A stretch of 64,000 bases of DNA, taken from assembly GCF_009826895.1 (NCBI RefSeq), contig NZ_WUMV01000003.1:1004991-1068990 (forward strand). The letters run 5' to 3'. The position numbers and the translations under genes are program-made. This DNA comes from Stappia sediminis. Lineage in GTDB: Bacteria > Pseudomonadota > Alphaproteobacteria > Rhizobiales > Stappiaceae. Positions 46,078-55,421 of the stretch are shown in pieces. The notes under the pieces are model-generated. The model ran no database searches. It saw nothing but the letters and a program-made list of their open reading frames with translations, and had not been told where the DNA came from. The first letter of the stretch is position 1. Every line of letters begins with the position of its first letter.

Positions 46078-47061
46078 ATGAACCGAACCATAAGAGCCCT
46101 TGGAATCTGCGTTGCCTTGGCGGCCGGAACAAGCATGAGCATCCCCGCAATCGCAGCCACGACCCTTCGTATAGGAACCGTTCTGGCGCCGGACGACCCG
46201 ATGGGGCAGGGACTGGAGAAGTTCAAGGCGGAGGTCGAAAAGGCGACCGACGGTGAAGTCCTGGTGCAGGTCTTCCACAACTCCCAGCTTGGCGACACCA
46301 CCGAAATGATCGACCAGGCTCGGGCGGGGGCGAATGTGGGAACGGTTACCGACGTCGCCCGTCTTTCGAGTTTCGTTCCTTCCCTGGCAATCATGTCGGC
46401 ACCGTTTCTGTTCGACACTTATGAAGAGGCCGACAAGTTCGCCCTTTCCGAGCCGTATCTCGCATGGGGCGAAGAACTGAAGGAGAAATCCGGGATCGTG
46501 ATGCTTGCCTCGAACTGGTATCAGGGCCCGCGCCATGCGCTGACGCAGAAGCCGATTTCGAAGCCGGCAGACCTGAAAGGCGTGCGCATGCGGACCATCG
46601 GCGCTCCGATCTGGATCGAGACCATCCGTGCGATGGGTGCAGAACCGACCCCGATCGCCTGGGGCGAAGTCTACTCGGCACTGCAACTCGGCTCGATCGA
46701 TGCCGCCGAAGCGCAGCCGACCGCCATCAAGGGCGCGAAACTCTATGAAGTGATCAAGAACGTGACCAAGACCGGTCACATCCAGTTGGTCACCGCGCTG
46801 GTCGTTTCAGCCGATGCCTGGGACCAGATCTCGCCGGAAAACCAGCAGATCGTGCGTGATCTGGCCGTTGAGAACGGCCGTTACGCTTCGCAACTGACGA
46901 TCGACCTTGGCGAACAGGCTCTTGCTGACGTGGCCGCTAGCGGCGTGACCGTCTCGGAGGTCGATCTCGAACCGTTCAAGGAGGCGGTCTCCGGTGTGTA
47001 CGGGCTGCTTGAACTCGAAGCGGAAGCGGCCATCGTAAACGAAGTACTTGGACGCCAATAA
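46078..47061 (+). CDS. dctP: TRAP transporter substrate-binding protein (DctP family)
   Basis: A 327-residue periplasmic protein with a signal peptide (ALGICVALAAGTSMSIPAIA). The DctP fold is shown by LRIGTVLAPDDPMGQGLEKF, the conserved arginine region PADLKGVRMRTIG, and GEVYSALQLGSIDAAEAQPT. It binds an organic acid through that arginine; the exact ligand is unknown. GGGAGG precedes the ATG. First gene of dctPQM with a gntR downstream. The 293 bases before it are gene-free and AT-rich at the end, fitting a promoter. Confidence 0.9.
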   Translation: MNRTIRALGICVALAAGTSMSIPAIAATTLRIGTVLAPDDPMGQGLEKFKAEVEKATDGEVLVQVFHNSQLGDTTEMIDQARAGANVGTVTDVARLSSFVPSLAIMSAPFLFDTYEEADKFALSEPYLAWGEELKEKSGIVMLASNWYQGPRHALTQKPISKPADLKGVRMRTIGAPIWIETIRAMGAEPTPIAWGEVYSALQLGSIDAAEAQPTAIKGAKLYEVIKNVTKTGHIQLVTALVVSADAWDQISPENQQIVRDLAVENGRYASQLTIDLGEQALADVAASGVTVSEVDLEPFKEAVSGVYGLLELEAEAAIVNEVLGRQ

Positions 47062-47109
47062 AATCGCACTTCATTCCAGGGCGCGGGCATACAGCACAAG
47101 GCGAATCCC

Positions 47110-47562
47110 ATGTTGAGACGCGTCGAGTTTGCCTGCGCCGCACTTCTGCTTTCGGCCGTGGTGATCCTGGTTGGCGTGGCCTCCGTCGCCCGCGCATTCG
47201 GGTCGCCCATCATATGGTCGATCGAAATCGCCCAGTTGCTGTTTCTCTGGCTGTGCATCCTGGCCATCGATCTCGCGTTTCAGGAAGACCGGCATTTCGG
47301 CATCAGCCTGATCCTTGACAACCTGCAACCTTCGGGCCGGAAGGCCATGGAGATCTTCAACCTGGCCGTAATCATCGCACTGCTTGTCTACCTGATGCGG
47401 TTTGCCTGGAAAAACATGATCCTCATGCACCCCCGCCTAGACGGCGCACTGCAGACGCCGGGCTCCTACTTCCATTCCAGTGTGGTTGTCGGCTTCGCCC
47501 TTCTGATCCGCACACTGTTGGCAAAGCTCGTTGCCCGCCTTCGCGAAAGGGCAGAAACCTGA
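47110..47562 (+). CDS. dctQ: TRAP transporter small permease (DctQ family)
   Basis: A 150-residue protein with four membrane segments and the typical IWSIEIAQLLFLWLCILAID block, then FQEDRHFGISLILD. It forms the inner-membrane complex with DctM. The stop overlaps the dctM start by one base (TGATG). Confidence 0.88.
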   Translation: MLRRVEFACAALLLSAVVILVGVASVARAFGSPIIWSIEIAQLLFLWLCILAIDLAFQEDRHFGISLILDNLQPSGRKAMEIFNLAVIIALLVYLMRFAWKNMILMHPRLDGALQTPGSYFHSSVVVGFALLIRTLLAKLVARLRERAET

Positions 47563-48845
47563 TGCTGCTTCTCATTGCGGGCCTGTTCGTTCTCTTTCTT
47601 TTGAGCGGCATGCCGGTCGCCTTCGCTCTGGCGCTGGCATCGTTCCCGGTATTCGTGCTCACCGGCACAATGCCGCCGACAGTCGCCATCCAGAAGATGG
47701 TGACCGCCACGCAAAGCTTTCCGCTCCTTGCCGTCCCGTTTTTCATTTTTGCCGGCAACCTGATGAATTCGACCGGCATTACCGAGCGCCTTATCACCTT
47801 CGCTCGCCTTCTGACCGGTTGGCTGGCCGGCGGGTTGGGGCAGGTTTCCATCGCGCTCAGCCTGATGATGGGCGGCATCTCCGGTTCGGCCGTCGCAGAT
47901 GCTTCGATGGAGGCGCGCCTGCTGGGCCCCAGCATGATCTCCAAGGGAGGATACTCGAAGGCGGCGACCGCAGCGGTTCTCGCCTTTGGCTCAATCATCA
48001 CCGCAACCATTCCGCCGAGCATCGGCCTGATCCTGTTCGGTTTTATCAACGAAGTGTCGATAGGGCGGCTGTTTCTTGCGGGAATCGTGCCCGGCATTCT
48101 GTTGACCGTGACCTTGATGGCGACGGCATGGATCGTCGCGAAGAGAAGCGGCTACGCGCCGGACCTGACCGCGCCCCCGACGCTTCTCCAGCTCTGGTCC
48201 AGCTTCAAGGAGAGCATCTGGGCTCTTGCCTTTCCCGTCATCCTGATAATCGGCTTCAGGTTCGGCTTCTTCACGGCCACCGAGGCCGGCGCGTTCCTGG
48301 TGTTCTATGCCTTGTTCGTCGGCTTTTTCGTCTACCGCGAGCTCAACATGACGAACCTTTACGAAGCGATCAAAGGTTCGGTTTCGGATCTGGGCATGGT
48401 CATGCTTTTGATCATGATGGCGGCCGTGCTCGGCTATGCCGTGACCATCGAACAGGGGCCGCAGCGGATCGCGGCAATCGTGACCGCACTCACCAGCGAA
48501 CCGATCGCGATTCTGACCCTTGTTCTCCTGCTGCTGTTGCTGAGCGGAATGTTTCTGGAAGGTGCCGCCAATATCCTGCTTGTTACCCCGATCGTGCTGC
48601 CGGTGTTGATTCAGGCCGGTTACGATCCGATCCACATGGGCATCTTGATCGTCACATTGATCAATATCGGCGGCCTCACGCCGCCTGTCGGCGTCATCAT
48701 GTTCACGGTTTGCGGAATTCTCGACGTCAAGACCGGTGAATTCTCCAAGGCTTCGCTTCCCTATTTCGGTGCGTTGCTCGTGTTTCTCGTCATGCTGGTT
48801 GCATTTCCGGCACTTTCTCTGTTCGTTCCGGACCAGCTAATGTAG
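47562..48845 (+). CDS. dctM: TRAP transporter large permease (DctM family)
   Basis: A 427-residue membrane protein with about twelve segments. It has the family blocks PLLAVPFFIFAGNLMNSTGI, GGISGSAVADASMEARLLGP, FGSIITATIPPSIGLILFGF and LINIGGLTPPVGVIMFTVCG. It drives sodium-coupled uptake with DctP and DctQ. Confidence 0.92.
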   Translation: MLLLIAGLFVLFLLSGMPVAFALALASFPVFVLTGTMPPTVAIQKMVTATQSFPLLAVPFFIFAGNLMNSTGITERLITFARLLTGWLAGGLGQVSIALSLMMGGISGSAVADASMEARLLGPSMISKGGYSKAATAAVLAFGSIITATIPPSIGLILFGFINEVSIGRLFLAGIVPGILLTVTLMATAWIVAKRSGYAPDLTAPPTLLQLWSSFKESIWALAFPVILIIGFRFGFFTATEAGAFLVFYALFVGFFVYRELNMTNLYEAIKGSVSDLGMVMLLIMMAAVLGYAVTIEQGPQRIAAIVTALTSEPIAILTLVLLLLLLSGMFLEGAANILLVTPIVLPVLIQAGYDPIHMGILIVTLINIGGLTPPVGVIMFTVCGILDVKTGEFSKASLPYFGALLVFLVMLVAFPALSLFVPDQLM

Positions 48846-48880
48846 GCATACCGGAATCTGCTCCGCGAGGTTGATTGTAG

Positions 48881-49600
48881 ATGAATGTCAGTTCCCTATC
48901 CGAGGCCCTGGTGAAGGCGTCCTACGATCTGACAGGACCCGTAAATCCAGGCTCTGCGGCCGGCCGGGTTTATGCAAAGCTCAGGGAACTCATCACGTCC
49001 TTGGACCTGCCGCCGAACACGGTCTTGTCCCGCGCTCAGATTGCCAAAGAGCATGAAGTAAGCCAGTCCCCGGTTCGCGAGGCCATCCAGGAACTGGAGA
49101 AAGAGGGCCTTGTCGTTTCCTATCCTCAGTCAAAGACCCTGGTCACCAAGATCGATGTCGAGCACGCACGCGTGACGCAATTCCTGCGCCTGGGCGTCGA
49201 ACTGGAAGTCGCAAAGTCCCTTGCCAGGAAAGGAAATCCGGACGTTCTGCTGCCATCCTACCGGATCCTGAGGATGCAGAAGATGGCCGGTGAAGATCGC
49301 GATATCCCGGAATTCAATGCTCTTGACCGCTTGTTCCATCTTTCGCTTTTTCAGGCCGTGGGCACTCCGTCCCTGTGGCATTTGATTTCCGGCCGTTCGG
49401 GTCACATCGACCGGCTGCGGCACCTCAATCTGCCCGATCCCGGCAAGATGGCCGACGTGCTCACCGCCCATGAACGCATTCTGGCGGCCATTTCAAGTGG
49501 CAGCCTCGCAGATGTCGAGGAACAGGTGAGGGCACATCTTTCCGGTACCCTGGCGTCGGTCGGCGCCATTATGAAATCGCACCCCGAATATTTCGACTAA
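48881..49600 (+). CDS. GntR-family (FCD type) regulator of the TRAP operon
   Basis: A 239-residue regulator with a winged helix-turn-helix (SRAQIAKEHEVSQSPVREAI) and an FCD-type helical domain (FNALDRLFHLSLFQAVGTPS, HERILAAISSGSLADVEEQV). It lies 35 bases after dctM, so it is probably the local regulator and responds to the transported acid. An imperfect ACTAA/TTAGT repeat at 46029-46042, ahead of dctP, is a weak operator candidate. Confidence 0.87.
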   Translation: MNVSSLSEALVKASYDLTGPVNPGSAAGRVYAKLRELITSLDLPPNTVLSRAQIAKEHEVSQSPVREAIQELEKEGLVVSYPQSKTLVTKIDVEHARVTQFLRLGVELEVAKSLARKGNPDVLLPSYRILRMQKMAGEDRDIPEFNALDRLFHLSLFQAVGTPSLWHLISGRSGHIDRLRHLNLPDPGKMADVLTAHERILAAISSGSLADVEEQVRAHLSGTLASVGAIMKSHPEYFD

Positions 49601-50274
49601 GGCGCTTCGCGGCGTTGAGAAATCGGCGTCGGTTCACAGTTCCGGACGCTTCCCCGCGGCTAGATCCGATCCGGATCTGGCGACTGATGTTGCATGCTGG
49701 CAGGGATCGGAAAGCCTGATCCGGGGCGATTTCGTCAATACACCCAACCAACCGGCAGCAAAGATGGACTTCGGGAGGATTGGTGGCGGAGGACCGTTCC
49801 AATCGATCCTCCACATCGAAAGCTCCATATTTTTCTTAAAGGTTTTATTTCCCGACACTCCCCGAATTATCGCAGGTCGTCCTTTGAGGAGCGCCAGCGA
49901 TGAACGTGAGGGTGGAAGTCGAAGGCAAGGTGGCATCTCTCGTCACTATTGCCCGCTTTCTTGCGAAGCGACTGGGAAATTCAGGTGTCGCTCCGTACCG
50001 GTTCGAAAATGATCGATACCTCATTTGGCTGGAAGATGCGCGAGGTGAGGTCATTGATTTGGGGTGTCCACTGTAAGGAACGCGTTTTTTTTGACCCCAA
50101 TGCGTTGAGAAAGGATGCTCAGATTGTCAGGGATAATGAAGCTTTTGCTCGGGAGGCTGGAGGCACTGACTGCTTGTGTTGGAATATTGCTTCGTCGGCG
50201 CAAATGCGTTGACCTGCTCGCCTGAAAGCTCCGCATTTTGAGGTTAGGCTGTTTCCAATTGAAGGACACGGACG
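49601..50274. other. Gene-poor junction between the TRAP operon and the glycan island
   Basis: No gene of normal size is supported. The only coding candidate is a 58-codon frame at 49900-50076. The rest appears as short scraps without recognisable products, and an IS3-type relic begins at 50275. Base composition is mixed, as expected at an insertion boundary. Confidence 0.5.
49900..50076 (+). CDS. Small hypothetical protein (58 aa)
   Basis: The ATG at 49900 follows GAGGAGCG and opens a 58-residue frame starting MNVRVEVEGKVASLVTIARF and ending RGEVIDLGCPL. The composition looks protein-like (alternating hydrophobic and charged residues, a short beta-strand then a helix). No family recognised. 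It could equally be a remnant of a larger gene in this degraded stretch. Confidence 0.4.
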   Translation: MNVRVEVEGKVASLVTIARFLAKRLGNSGVAPYRFENDRYLIWLEDARGEVIDLGCPL

Positions 50275-50562
50275 ATGAAGCGATCACGTTTCTCGGAGGA
50301 ACAGATTGTCGGAATATTGAATGAGCATGGAGCAGGGACATCGCCTGCTTAGTGGTGTCGCAAGTACGGCATCTGGGATGCAACATTCTACACCTGGCGT
50401 AGGAAATATCGCGGCATGGAAGTGTCGGATGCCAGACGGCCGAAGTCCCTCATAGAATAGAACGCGAAACTGAGGAAACTGCTCGCGGAGTCGATGATAG
50501 ATATATCGACGTCTCGCGAGATGCTCGGGTTGGGAACAGGTGAACGCCATGCGTTCGAGTGA
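50275..50562 (+). pseudogene. IS3-family (IS407-like) OrfA transposase relic
   Basis: Translation begins MKRSRFSEEQIVGILNEHGA, continues after a TAG at 50350-50352 with WCRKYGIWDATFYTWRRKY and RGMEVSDARRPKSLIE, and meets another TAG at 50458-50460 before NAKLRKLLAESM. This is the OrfA helix-turn-helix and leucine-zipper region of IS3-type elements. OrfB is absent beyond short debris, so the element is dead. It marks the left edge of the nonulosonic acid island. Confidence 0.85.
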
Positions 50563-50725
50563 ACCTGCGCACGCTTCTGACACCTGGCTCAAGGAGGGAT
50601 GCCGTGAGCTGGGCTGACTTATAAGCGAGGATAAAACGGGGAGCAGGTCAGGTAATCCGAATTTGTAATGTTCGACCAGTCATTCTTCTGACCGGGATGT
50701 CGTGACCTTAATCCGTTTTTTATAG

Positions 50726-51406
50726 TTAGATTCTTGCCCTATGCAGCATGAAAGCCTCCGCGCTCCGGCATCCGCTCGCGACGCCCCGAACTGCAGCTAA
50801 GGCCCTAATTGCCTCCTCGCTGCGTGGAAAAGGAAAAGCTTGCATCTCATCGCCGAATAGTTTGGCGATCCGGACCTTCTCATCCAGATAAGGTGTTATA
50901 TCGGCGAAGAAATTTGCTCTAAAATCCTCAGCATTTCGGACACTGGCATCGGTTTCCGAAAGAGTTTCGTAGGAAAGCGTCCACTTAATCGAAGGATAGC
51001 GGAACCATTTCGCACAGGCTGCACCCGCATCATGAACTACCTGATGATCGGAATGCGCATCCCCTCTATGCGGAAGCAGAAGGATTTCAGGTTCTACCTT
51101 GCGTACGACATTGCCGATAGCCCCGACGATGTTGCCAAGGGGAAGCGTATCGAGCAGTGCGGATGCAAACTCCAGGCGGTGAACTGCCTCAAACCGGAAG
51201 GCTTCGGCAACGGCCTTGATTTCACGCTCGCGCCGATCAACTTTATCCCTCGGCCAGCCGTCGGAAGTTGAAATCTGCGTGACGATTAGCCAATGAATGG
51301 GCCGGCCGGCATCGCGGGCCCTGAGGAGGATGCCTCCCGCCCCCAAGGTTTCGTCGTCGGGATGGGGAGCGATGATCAGAACCGGTTTCCTGCTTCCTTC
51401 TATCAA
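50726..51406 (-). CDS. PIG-L/LmbE-type deacetylase of the nonulosonic acid cluster
   Basis: A 226-residue zinc-dependent N-deacetylase candidate. The metal site is IIAPHPDDETLGAGG (His, Asp-Asp) with a second ligand region LPHRGDAHSDHQVVHDA. Enzymes of this family remove N-acetyl groups from sugars. In this cluster it could deacetylate a nonulosonic acid or its precursor to allow a different acyl group. It is the last gene of the minus-strand run, 10 bases after neuC. It might instead act on an unrelated glycan. Confidence 0.85.
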   Translation of the reverse strand: MIEGSRKPVLIIAPHPDDETLGAGGILLRARDAGRPIHWLIVTQISTSDGWPRDKVDRREREIKAVAEAFRFEAVHRLEFASALLDTLPLGNIVGAIGNVVRKVEPEILLLPHRGDAHSDHQVVHDAGAACAKWFRYPSIKWTLSYETLSETDASVRNAEDFRANFFADITPYLDEKVRIAKLFGDEMQAFPFPRSEEAIRALAAVRGVASGCRSAEAFMLHRARI

Positions 51407-51416
51407 TTTGATGACC

Positions 51417-52577
51417 TCACATCAGGAAATTTTTATGCATCAGTTTTTTATTGACCTCGGTGTTCGCCAGGATCTCCGCGATTTTGCGACCGGTAGTGCC
51501 ATCACCATAGGGGTTGGTTACTGCGGATGCATGTTCTCGATAAGCTTGATCGAATACTGACTTTACGATCGCGTTTCGAATTTCCTCGCGACTATAATCA
51601 GTAAAGATCACGTTGCCTGCATGCTCACGGCCCCTTTGCCGTAAACCGATATTCACCACCGGCAGGCCCAGGCTGGGTGCTTCCAGAATCCCGGCGGACG
51701 AGTTCCCGACAAGCGCATTCGCGTGGCGGAGCATGTTCACGAAAACCAGCCGATCCAGAAATCTGAAGAGTTTCACGCGCCCGCAACGTTGCGCGAACGA
51801 ATTCAACTCACCGACGATTGCCTGATTCCCCGGATCCGAGTTTGGCATCATGATCGCGACATGAAGCCGAGTTTCTTCAAGTACCTTTGTGATACTGGCA
51901 ATATGCACGCCGGCATCATCGAAGTCGGTTATGGTCGGATGATAAAGCAGTACGACGTATGGTGCGCCATTCCAATCGACACCGAGCGCCGCCTCCAGAT
52001 CATTCCGACCCAATTGCGGGGTTGAAAACAATCGATCCAGGCCGGATGCGCCGACGACATGGATTCGCCAGTCTTCCTCGCCCAAGGCGCGAAGACGTTG
52101 CCCGCTAAGAGGAGTTGTTGCCATGTGCAAATGGGCGATTTTCGAAACCGCATGTCTGATCGGATTGTCGACGTTGCCATCGTCAGCATGATCGCCACCC
52201 CCGATGTGGACGACGGGAATATGGTGGTATACGCCTGCCAGCGCACCTGTAATCGATTCCTCCCTGTCACCCATTACCACAATGAAGTTCGGTCGCTCCC
52301 TGGCGAAAAGGTCGCTCATACCCGTCAACTGGAGGGCGGCTCCCTTCACCCGGCCTGAAAGCCCGTCCGAAGCCAGAAGCGAATCGATACGCGCCACAAT
52401 CCGATGCCCGTCGTTCTCGATCTGGCGCACCGAATTTTCATGTATTTGCGTCAGGTGTGCCCCGGTTACGATCACGCCTGCCTCTAGCTCCGGGGTGGCG
52501 GAAACGGCTTCGATCACCGGAGCAAGAATGTCGTATTCCGAGCGAATACCGGTAAGGAAATAAACGAGCTTCTTCAT
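51417..52577 (-). CDS. neuC: UDP-sugar 2-epimerase (hydrolysing), NeuC/LegG type
   Basis: A 386-residue GT-B fold epimerase. Motifs are TGIRSEYDILAPVIEA near the N-terminus, VVMGDREESITGALAG, HIGGGDHADDGNVDNPIRHA and VGNSSAGILEAPSLGLPVVN, all characteristic of NeuC/LegG. It releases the 2-epimerised sugar from a nucleotide donor, which NeuB then joins with phosphoenolpyruvate. Six bases separate it from the upstream GNAT gene. Confidence 0.92.
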   Translation of the reverse strand: MKKLVYFLTGIRSEYDILAPVIEAVSATPELEAGVIVTGAHLTQIHENSVRQIENDGHRIVARIDSLLASDGLSGRVKGAALQLTGMSDLFARERPNFIVVMGDREESITGALAGVYHHIPVVHIGGGDHADDGNVDNPIRHAVSKIAHLHMATTPLSGQRLRALGEEDWRIHVVGASGLDRLFSTPQLGRNDLEAALGVDWNGAPYVVLLYHPTITDFDDAGVHIASITKVLEETRLHVAIMMPNSDPGNQAIVGELNSFAQRCGRVKLFRFLDRLVFVNMLRHANALVGNSSAGILEAPSLGLPVVNIGLRQRGREHAGNVIFTDYSREEIRNAIVKSVFDQAYREHASAVTNPYGDGTTGRKIAEILANTEVNKKLMHKNFLM

Positions 52578-52583
52578 GGGTTC

Positions 52584-53522
52584 TCAGTAGAGGTCGGAGT
52601 CCATCATGGAAAGGCGCCAGTTTCGCAGATCACCGAATTCCTTGCTGATAGGTGAAATTTCCCGCCCGCCAAAATAGGTGACAGGCGCACCCGCAATGAA
52701 ACCCGAGCGTTCAAGTGCCTGACGTATCGTGTCCCGATTCAAAGCCCAGGCGTTAACCCGACGTATGCCGCGCTTGCCAAGCCGAGACAGCACGCCTTTT
52801 ATCAATATCTCGGCCGTTGAAACATCACATGCCTGGATGTCTACCAAGTCAGCGTCCTGGTCGAGGTGCCGCTTGGCTATTACATAGCCGGAAAGGCTGT
52901 TTTCGTCGCCCAAAACGAATTTGAAGTAGGTGTGGAGGGGATTGCGGTCCAGCCGCCAGGCCAGGACCGCAGGGTCTCGGGAAGCGCAGATCGGGCGTTG
53001 CCCGCTCAAACGCCCGTAAAGTTCAGTGAAGCGGCCATCCGTTCTCTCGATCTCCTGAATACCAAAATCCGACTCTCCCCATTCCCTGCTCCCGTCAAGC
53101 ACGCATGTCATGGTCGGTATATCGCCGATATCGACCCAGGAGAGTTTCCTCAGGAATGATTGATGTGAGTTGGCATTGGGAAACCCCCAGACCGCAGCAA
53201 TTCCATGCTGCGTGAGTTCTTCGTAGAGTGCGCCACCAACTTTCTCAAACAAGCCTCTGCCGCGATAGTCGGGATGGGTCATGGTCGTCATCGACAGCAC
53301 CGCCAGCACGTCTTGCCCGTCGACAAGCAAAGGGGCGGGGGATACGGCATAGTGAGCCGCTAGTCGATCTCCATCCCATGCAAGAGCGATGTAAGGGCCG
53401 CCGCTTGGATGCCCCAGAAATCGCCACCTCCAGAACTCCAGAGACATTTTTCGCCCGAATGATTGCTCAAACAATGCAAGAATTGCATCTTCGTCCCCGG
53501 GTTTCCAAAGCCGAACTTCCAT
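52584..53522 (-). CDS. GNAT-family N-acyltransferase of the nonulosonic acid cluster
   Basis: A 312-residue protein with a GNAT acetyl-CoA site (VLSMTTMTHPDYRGRGLFEK) in the first half and a second, less clear domain (about residues 170-312), so possibly a tandem or extended GNAT. Its place between neuD and neuC suggests it adds an acyl group to an amino position of the sugar, giving a variant nonulosonic acid. Target position and acyl donor unknown. Confidence 0.78.
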   Translation of the reverse strand: MEVRLWKPGDEDAILALFEQSFGRKMSLEFWRWRFLGHPSGGPYIALAWDGDRLAAHYAVSPAPLLVDGQDVLAVLSMTTMTHPDYRGRGLFEKVGGALYEELTQHGIAAVWGFPNANSHQSFLRKLSWVDIGDIPTMTCVLDGSREWGESDFGIQEIERTDGRFTELYGRLSGQRPICASRDPAVLAWRLDRNPLHTYFKFVLGDENSLSGYVIAKRHLDQDADLVDIQACDVSTAEILIKGVLSRLGKRGIRRVNAWALNRDTIRQALERSGFIAGAPVTYFGGREISPISKEFGDLRNWRLSMMDSDLY

Positions 53523-53530
53523 AAAACCAC

Positions 53531-54157
53531 CTATTCATCGTGCCCTGTAGATCTGGCAATCGCGGCCTTCGCAAATTTGCTATTCCCATGGCACACACGG
53601 GTTCCGGCCTTGACGAAGGCATGAATGCCGATCTCAGCCTTCGGCATCACAATCGAACCTGCGCCCACAAATGCGTGCTCGGCGACACTCACATGTCCGC
53701 AAAGGATGGCGCCTGGCCCGATAAATGCTCCATCTTTGACGGCACAGTCATGATCGATACTGGCCGAAGTGTTGATGACTGCGGCCTCACCGACCCTGGC
53801 CTCGGATTGCACGACGGCACCCGCCATCACAACCGATCCGGCTCCTATTGTCGCTGAGGGCGAAACGATAGCTGTCGGGTGCACGAGCGTCGGGATAGTT
53901 ACTCCAATATCGATGAGCCGCCGAAACTCCCGCCATCGTATGTCGTTGTCTCCGATCGCGACAAAGAAGGCTCTTTCCTTCATCCATGCAGGGCGATCGA
54001 AAGGGTCTTTCTCAAGTAGTGGCAGTCCCAGAACAGTACTATCCGCCGGCAACGCCGGATCGAAAAAGCCCTGAACTACCCAACCTTGAAGCTGCGCAAG
54101 TTCGGCAACGACCTTCGCGTGTCCGCCAGCGCCCAATATGATGAGATCACCAGACAT
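53531..54157 (-). CDS. neuD: NeuD/PglD-like sugar N- or O-acetyltransferase
   Basis: A 208-residue left-handed beta-helix acyltransferase. It starts with LIILGAGGHAKVVAELAQ, the PglD-type substrate domain, and then runs of hexapeptide repeats (VVMAGAVVQSEARVGEAAVI, AFIGPGAILCGHVSVAEHAF). It probably acetylates C4 or C7 amino groups of the precursor, or O-acetylates the product. The ATG at 54157 shares one base with the neuB stop. Confidence 0.87.
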   Translation of the reverse strand: MSGDLIILGAGGHAKVVAELAQLQGWVVQGFFDPALPADSTVLGLPLLEKDPFDRPAWMKERAFFVAIGDNDIRWREFRRLIDIGVTIPTLVHPTAIVSPSATIGAGSVVMAGAVVQSEARVGEAAVINTSASIDHDCAVKDGAFIGPGAILCGHVSVAEHAFVGAGSIVMPKAEIGIHAFVKAGTRVCHGNSKFAKAAIARSTGHDE

Positions 54158-55209
54158 CAGACCAAGTCTTCCCAAGACAGAAGAGTCAGCGGCTCAACTG
54201 GCCTGGCAAGTTTTCTCCCGATCAGGGTGCTTTCCAGTCGAGGCGGTATGCCCGTGCCGGGGCGAAGCAAGATCAGGTCCTGCTCCGAAAGTGTCTGTCC
54301 TGTCTCAAGCTGCCTTATTGTCGCAACACTCCGGCGGCCCAAAGTGCGCGCCGACAACTCGCTCGGTTGGGGTTGTTTGATTGGGGTCCCTAATGCGCGC
54401 TGAACGGCGCGAATCCCGGAAACCATTTGCGCGAATTCCTTCGGTTCGATGGAAGACGGGTGATCTGGACCTGGCAAGCTGCGATCCAATGTTATGTGCT
54501 TTTCTATAATCGTGGCACCGAGTGCAACCGCCGCAATGGAAACCGCATTTCCTTCGGAGTGATCGGAATAGCCGACCGGCAGGTCCGTGGCCGTTGCAAT
54601 GGTTGCCATTGCGCGCAGATGAATTTCATCGAGCGGCGCGGGATAACAGCTCGTGCAATGAAGGAGAGCGATGGAGTCCGAGCCGGATTTCCTCAGTGTT
54701 GCCACACCGGAAATGACTTCTCCAATATCACACATACCGGTTGACAGGATTACTGGTTTGCCCGCCTTACCGATATGGCGAAGGAGCCGATCCGATACGC
54801 AATCAGGAGAGGCTACCTTGAAAGCCGGTACGCCCAGGCTCGAAAGCATGTCAACGCTTTCGAGATCGAATGGTGAAGACAGAAAAGTGATCCCCGTCCG
54901 GTTGCAATGGGTCAAAAGACGTTCGTGGGTCGACTTATCAAGCTCCAAATCCTTCAAGAGTGCGTTCTGATTTTCGACGCCGGTATTATCTCTCTGGTAT
55001 TTCGCGGAAGCTGCATTCCTCGTTACAAGCTTGTCTGCGTTGAATGTCTGAAATTTGACGGCATCTGCTCCGGCATCCCTGGCCGCCTCTATCAATGCTA
55101 TCGCCATGTCTTCGTCGCCGTTGTGATTCACACCGATTTCCGCGATCACGAAGCACGGGACGTCTGGCCCTACCGATTTGTCGCCGATCTTGAAAGAGTT
55201 CATGGGCAT
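54157..55209 (-). CDS. neuB: Nonulosonic acid synthase, NeuB/LegI type
   Basis: A 350-residue PEP-dependent synthase. The TIM barrel has AEIGVNHNGDEDMAIALIEA, KFQTFNADKLVT, ILSTGMCDIGEV, HCTSCYPAPL and GYSDHSEGNAVSIAA; the IEKHITLDRSLPGPDHPSSI block is the typical active-site segment. A C-terminal SAF domain follows (about 285-350). The start at 55209 (MPMNSFKIG) has no strong ribosome site; an in-frame ATG at 55203 overlaps the stop of a short upstream frame (ATGA) and is an alternative. NeuB, LegI and PseI cannot be told apart with certainty by eye; the LegB/LegC neighbours favour legionaminic acid. Confidence 0.93.
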   Translation of the reverse strand: MPMNSFKIGDKSVGPDVPCFVIAEIGVNHNGDEDMAIALIEAARDAGADAVKFQTFNADKLVTRNAASAKYQRDNTGVENQNALLKDLELDKSTHERLLTHCNRTGITFLSSPFDLESVDMLSSLGVPAFKVASPDCVSDRLLRHIGKAGKPVILSTGMCDIGEVISGVATLRKSGSDSIALLHCTSCYPAPLDEIHLRAMATIATATDLPVGYSDHSEGNAVSIAAVALGATIIEKHITLDRSLPGPDHPSSIEPKEFAQMVSGIRAVQRALGTPIKQPQPSELSARTLGRRSVATIRQLETGQTLSEQDLILLRPGTGIPPRLESTLIGRKLARPVEPLTLLSWEDLV

Positions 55210-55421
55210 CTTTCGTTGAATTGGGGATGGAATGGCACTATCACGAAGCGGGTTCTGGGTAGGTCGGATACAGACCTGATCACGGCACTGCCATCGTCAA
55301 TGGTTTGATTTACAGCATCGGCCAGCCTATCGAAGTAATTTATATCGAGAAGATACTGATGGTTGGTAAGGAAAGCTGTAACTCCGGCTGGAGATGCCAA
55401 GCCCAGAGACCTGAGGCCCAC
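55200..55421 (-). CDS. Short frame ahead of neuB, possible gene remnant
   Basis: A 73-residue frame starting MGLRSLGLASPAGVTAFLTN and ending FHPQFNERCP. Its stop overlaps an in-frame neuB ATG at 55203 in an ATGA arrangement, which is typical of coupled genes. No family recognised; it could be the C-terminal scrap of a deleted gene that once linked neuA and neuB. The start is arbitrary. Confidence 0.3.
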   Translation of the reverse strand: MGLRSLGLASPAGVTAFLTNHQYLLDINYFDRLADAVNQTIDDGSAVIRSVSDLPRTRFVIVPFHPQFNERCP

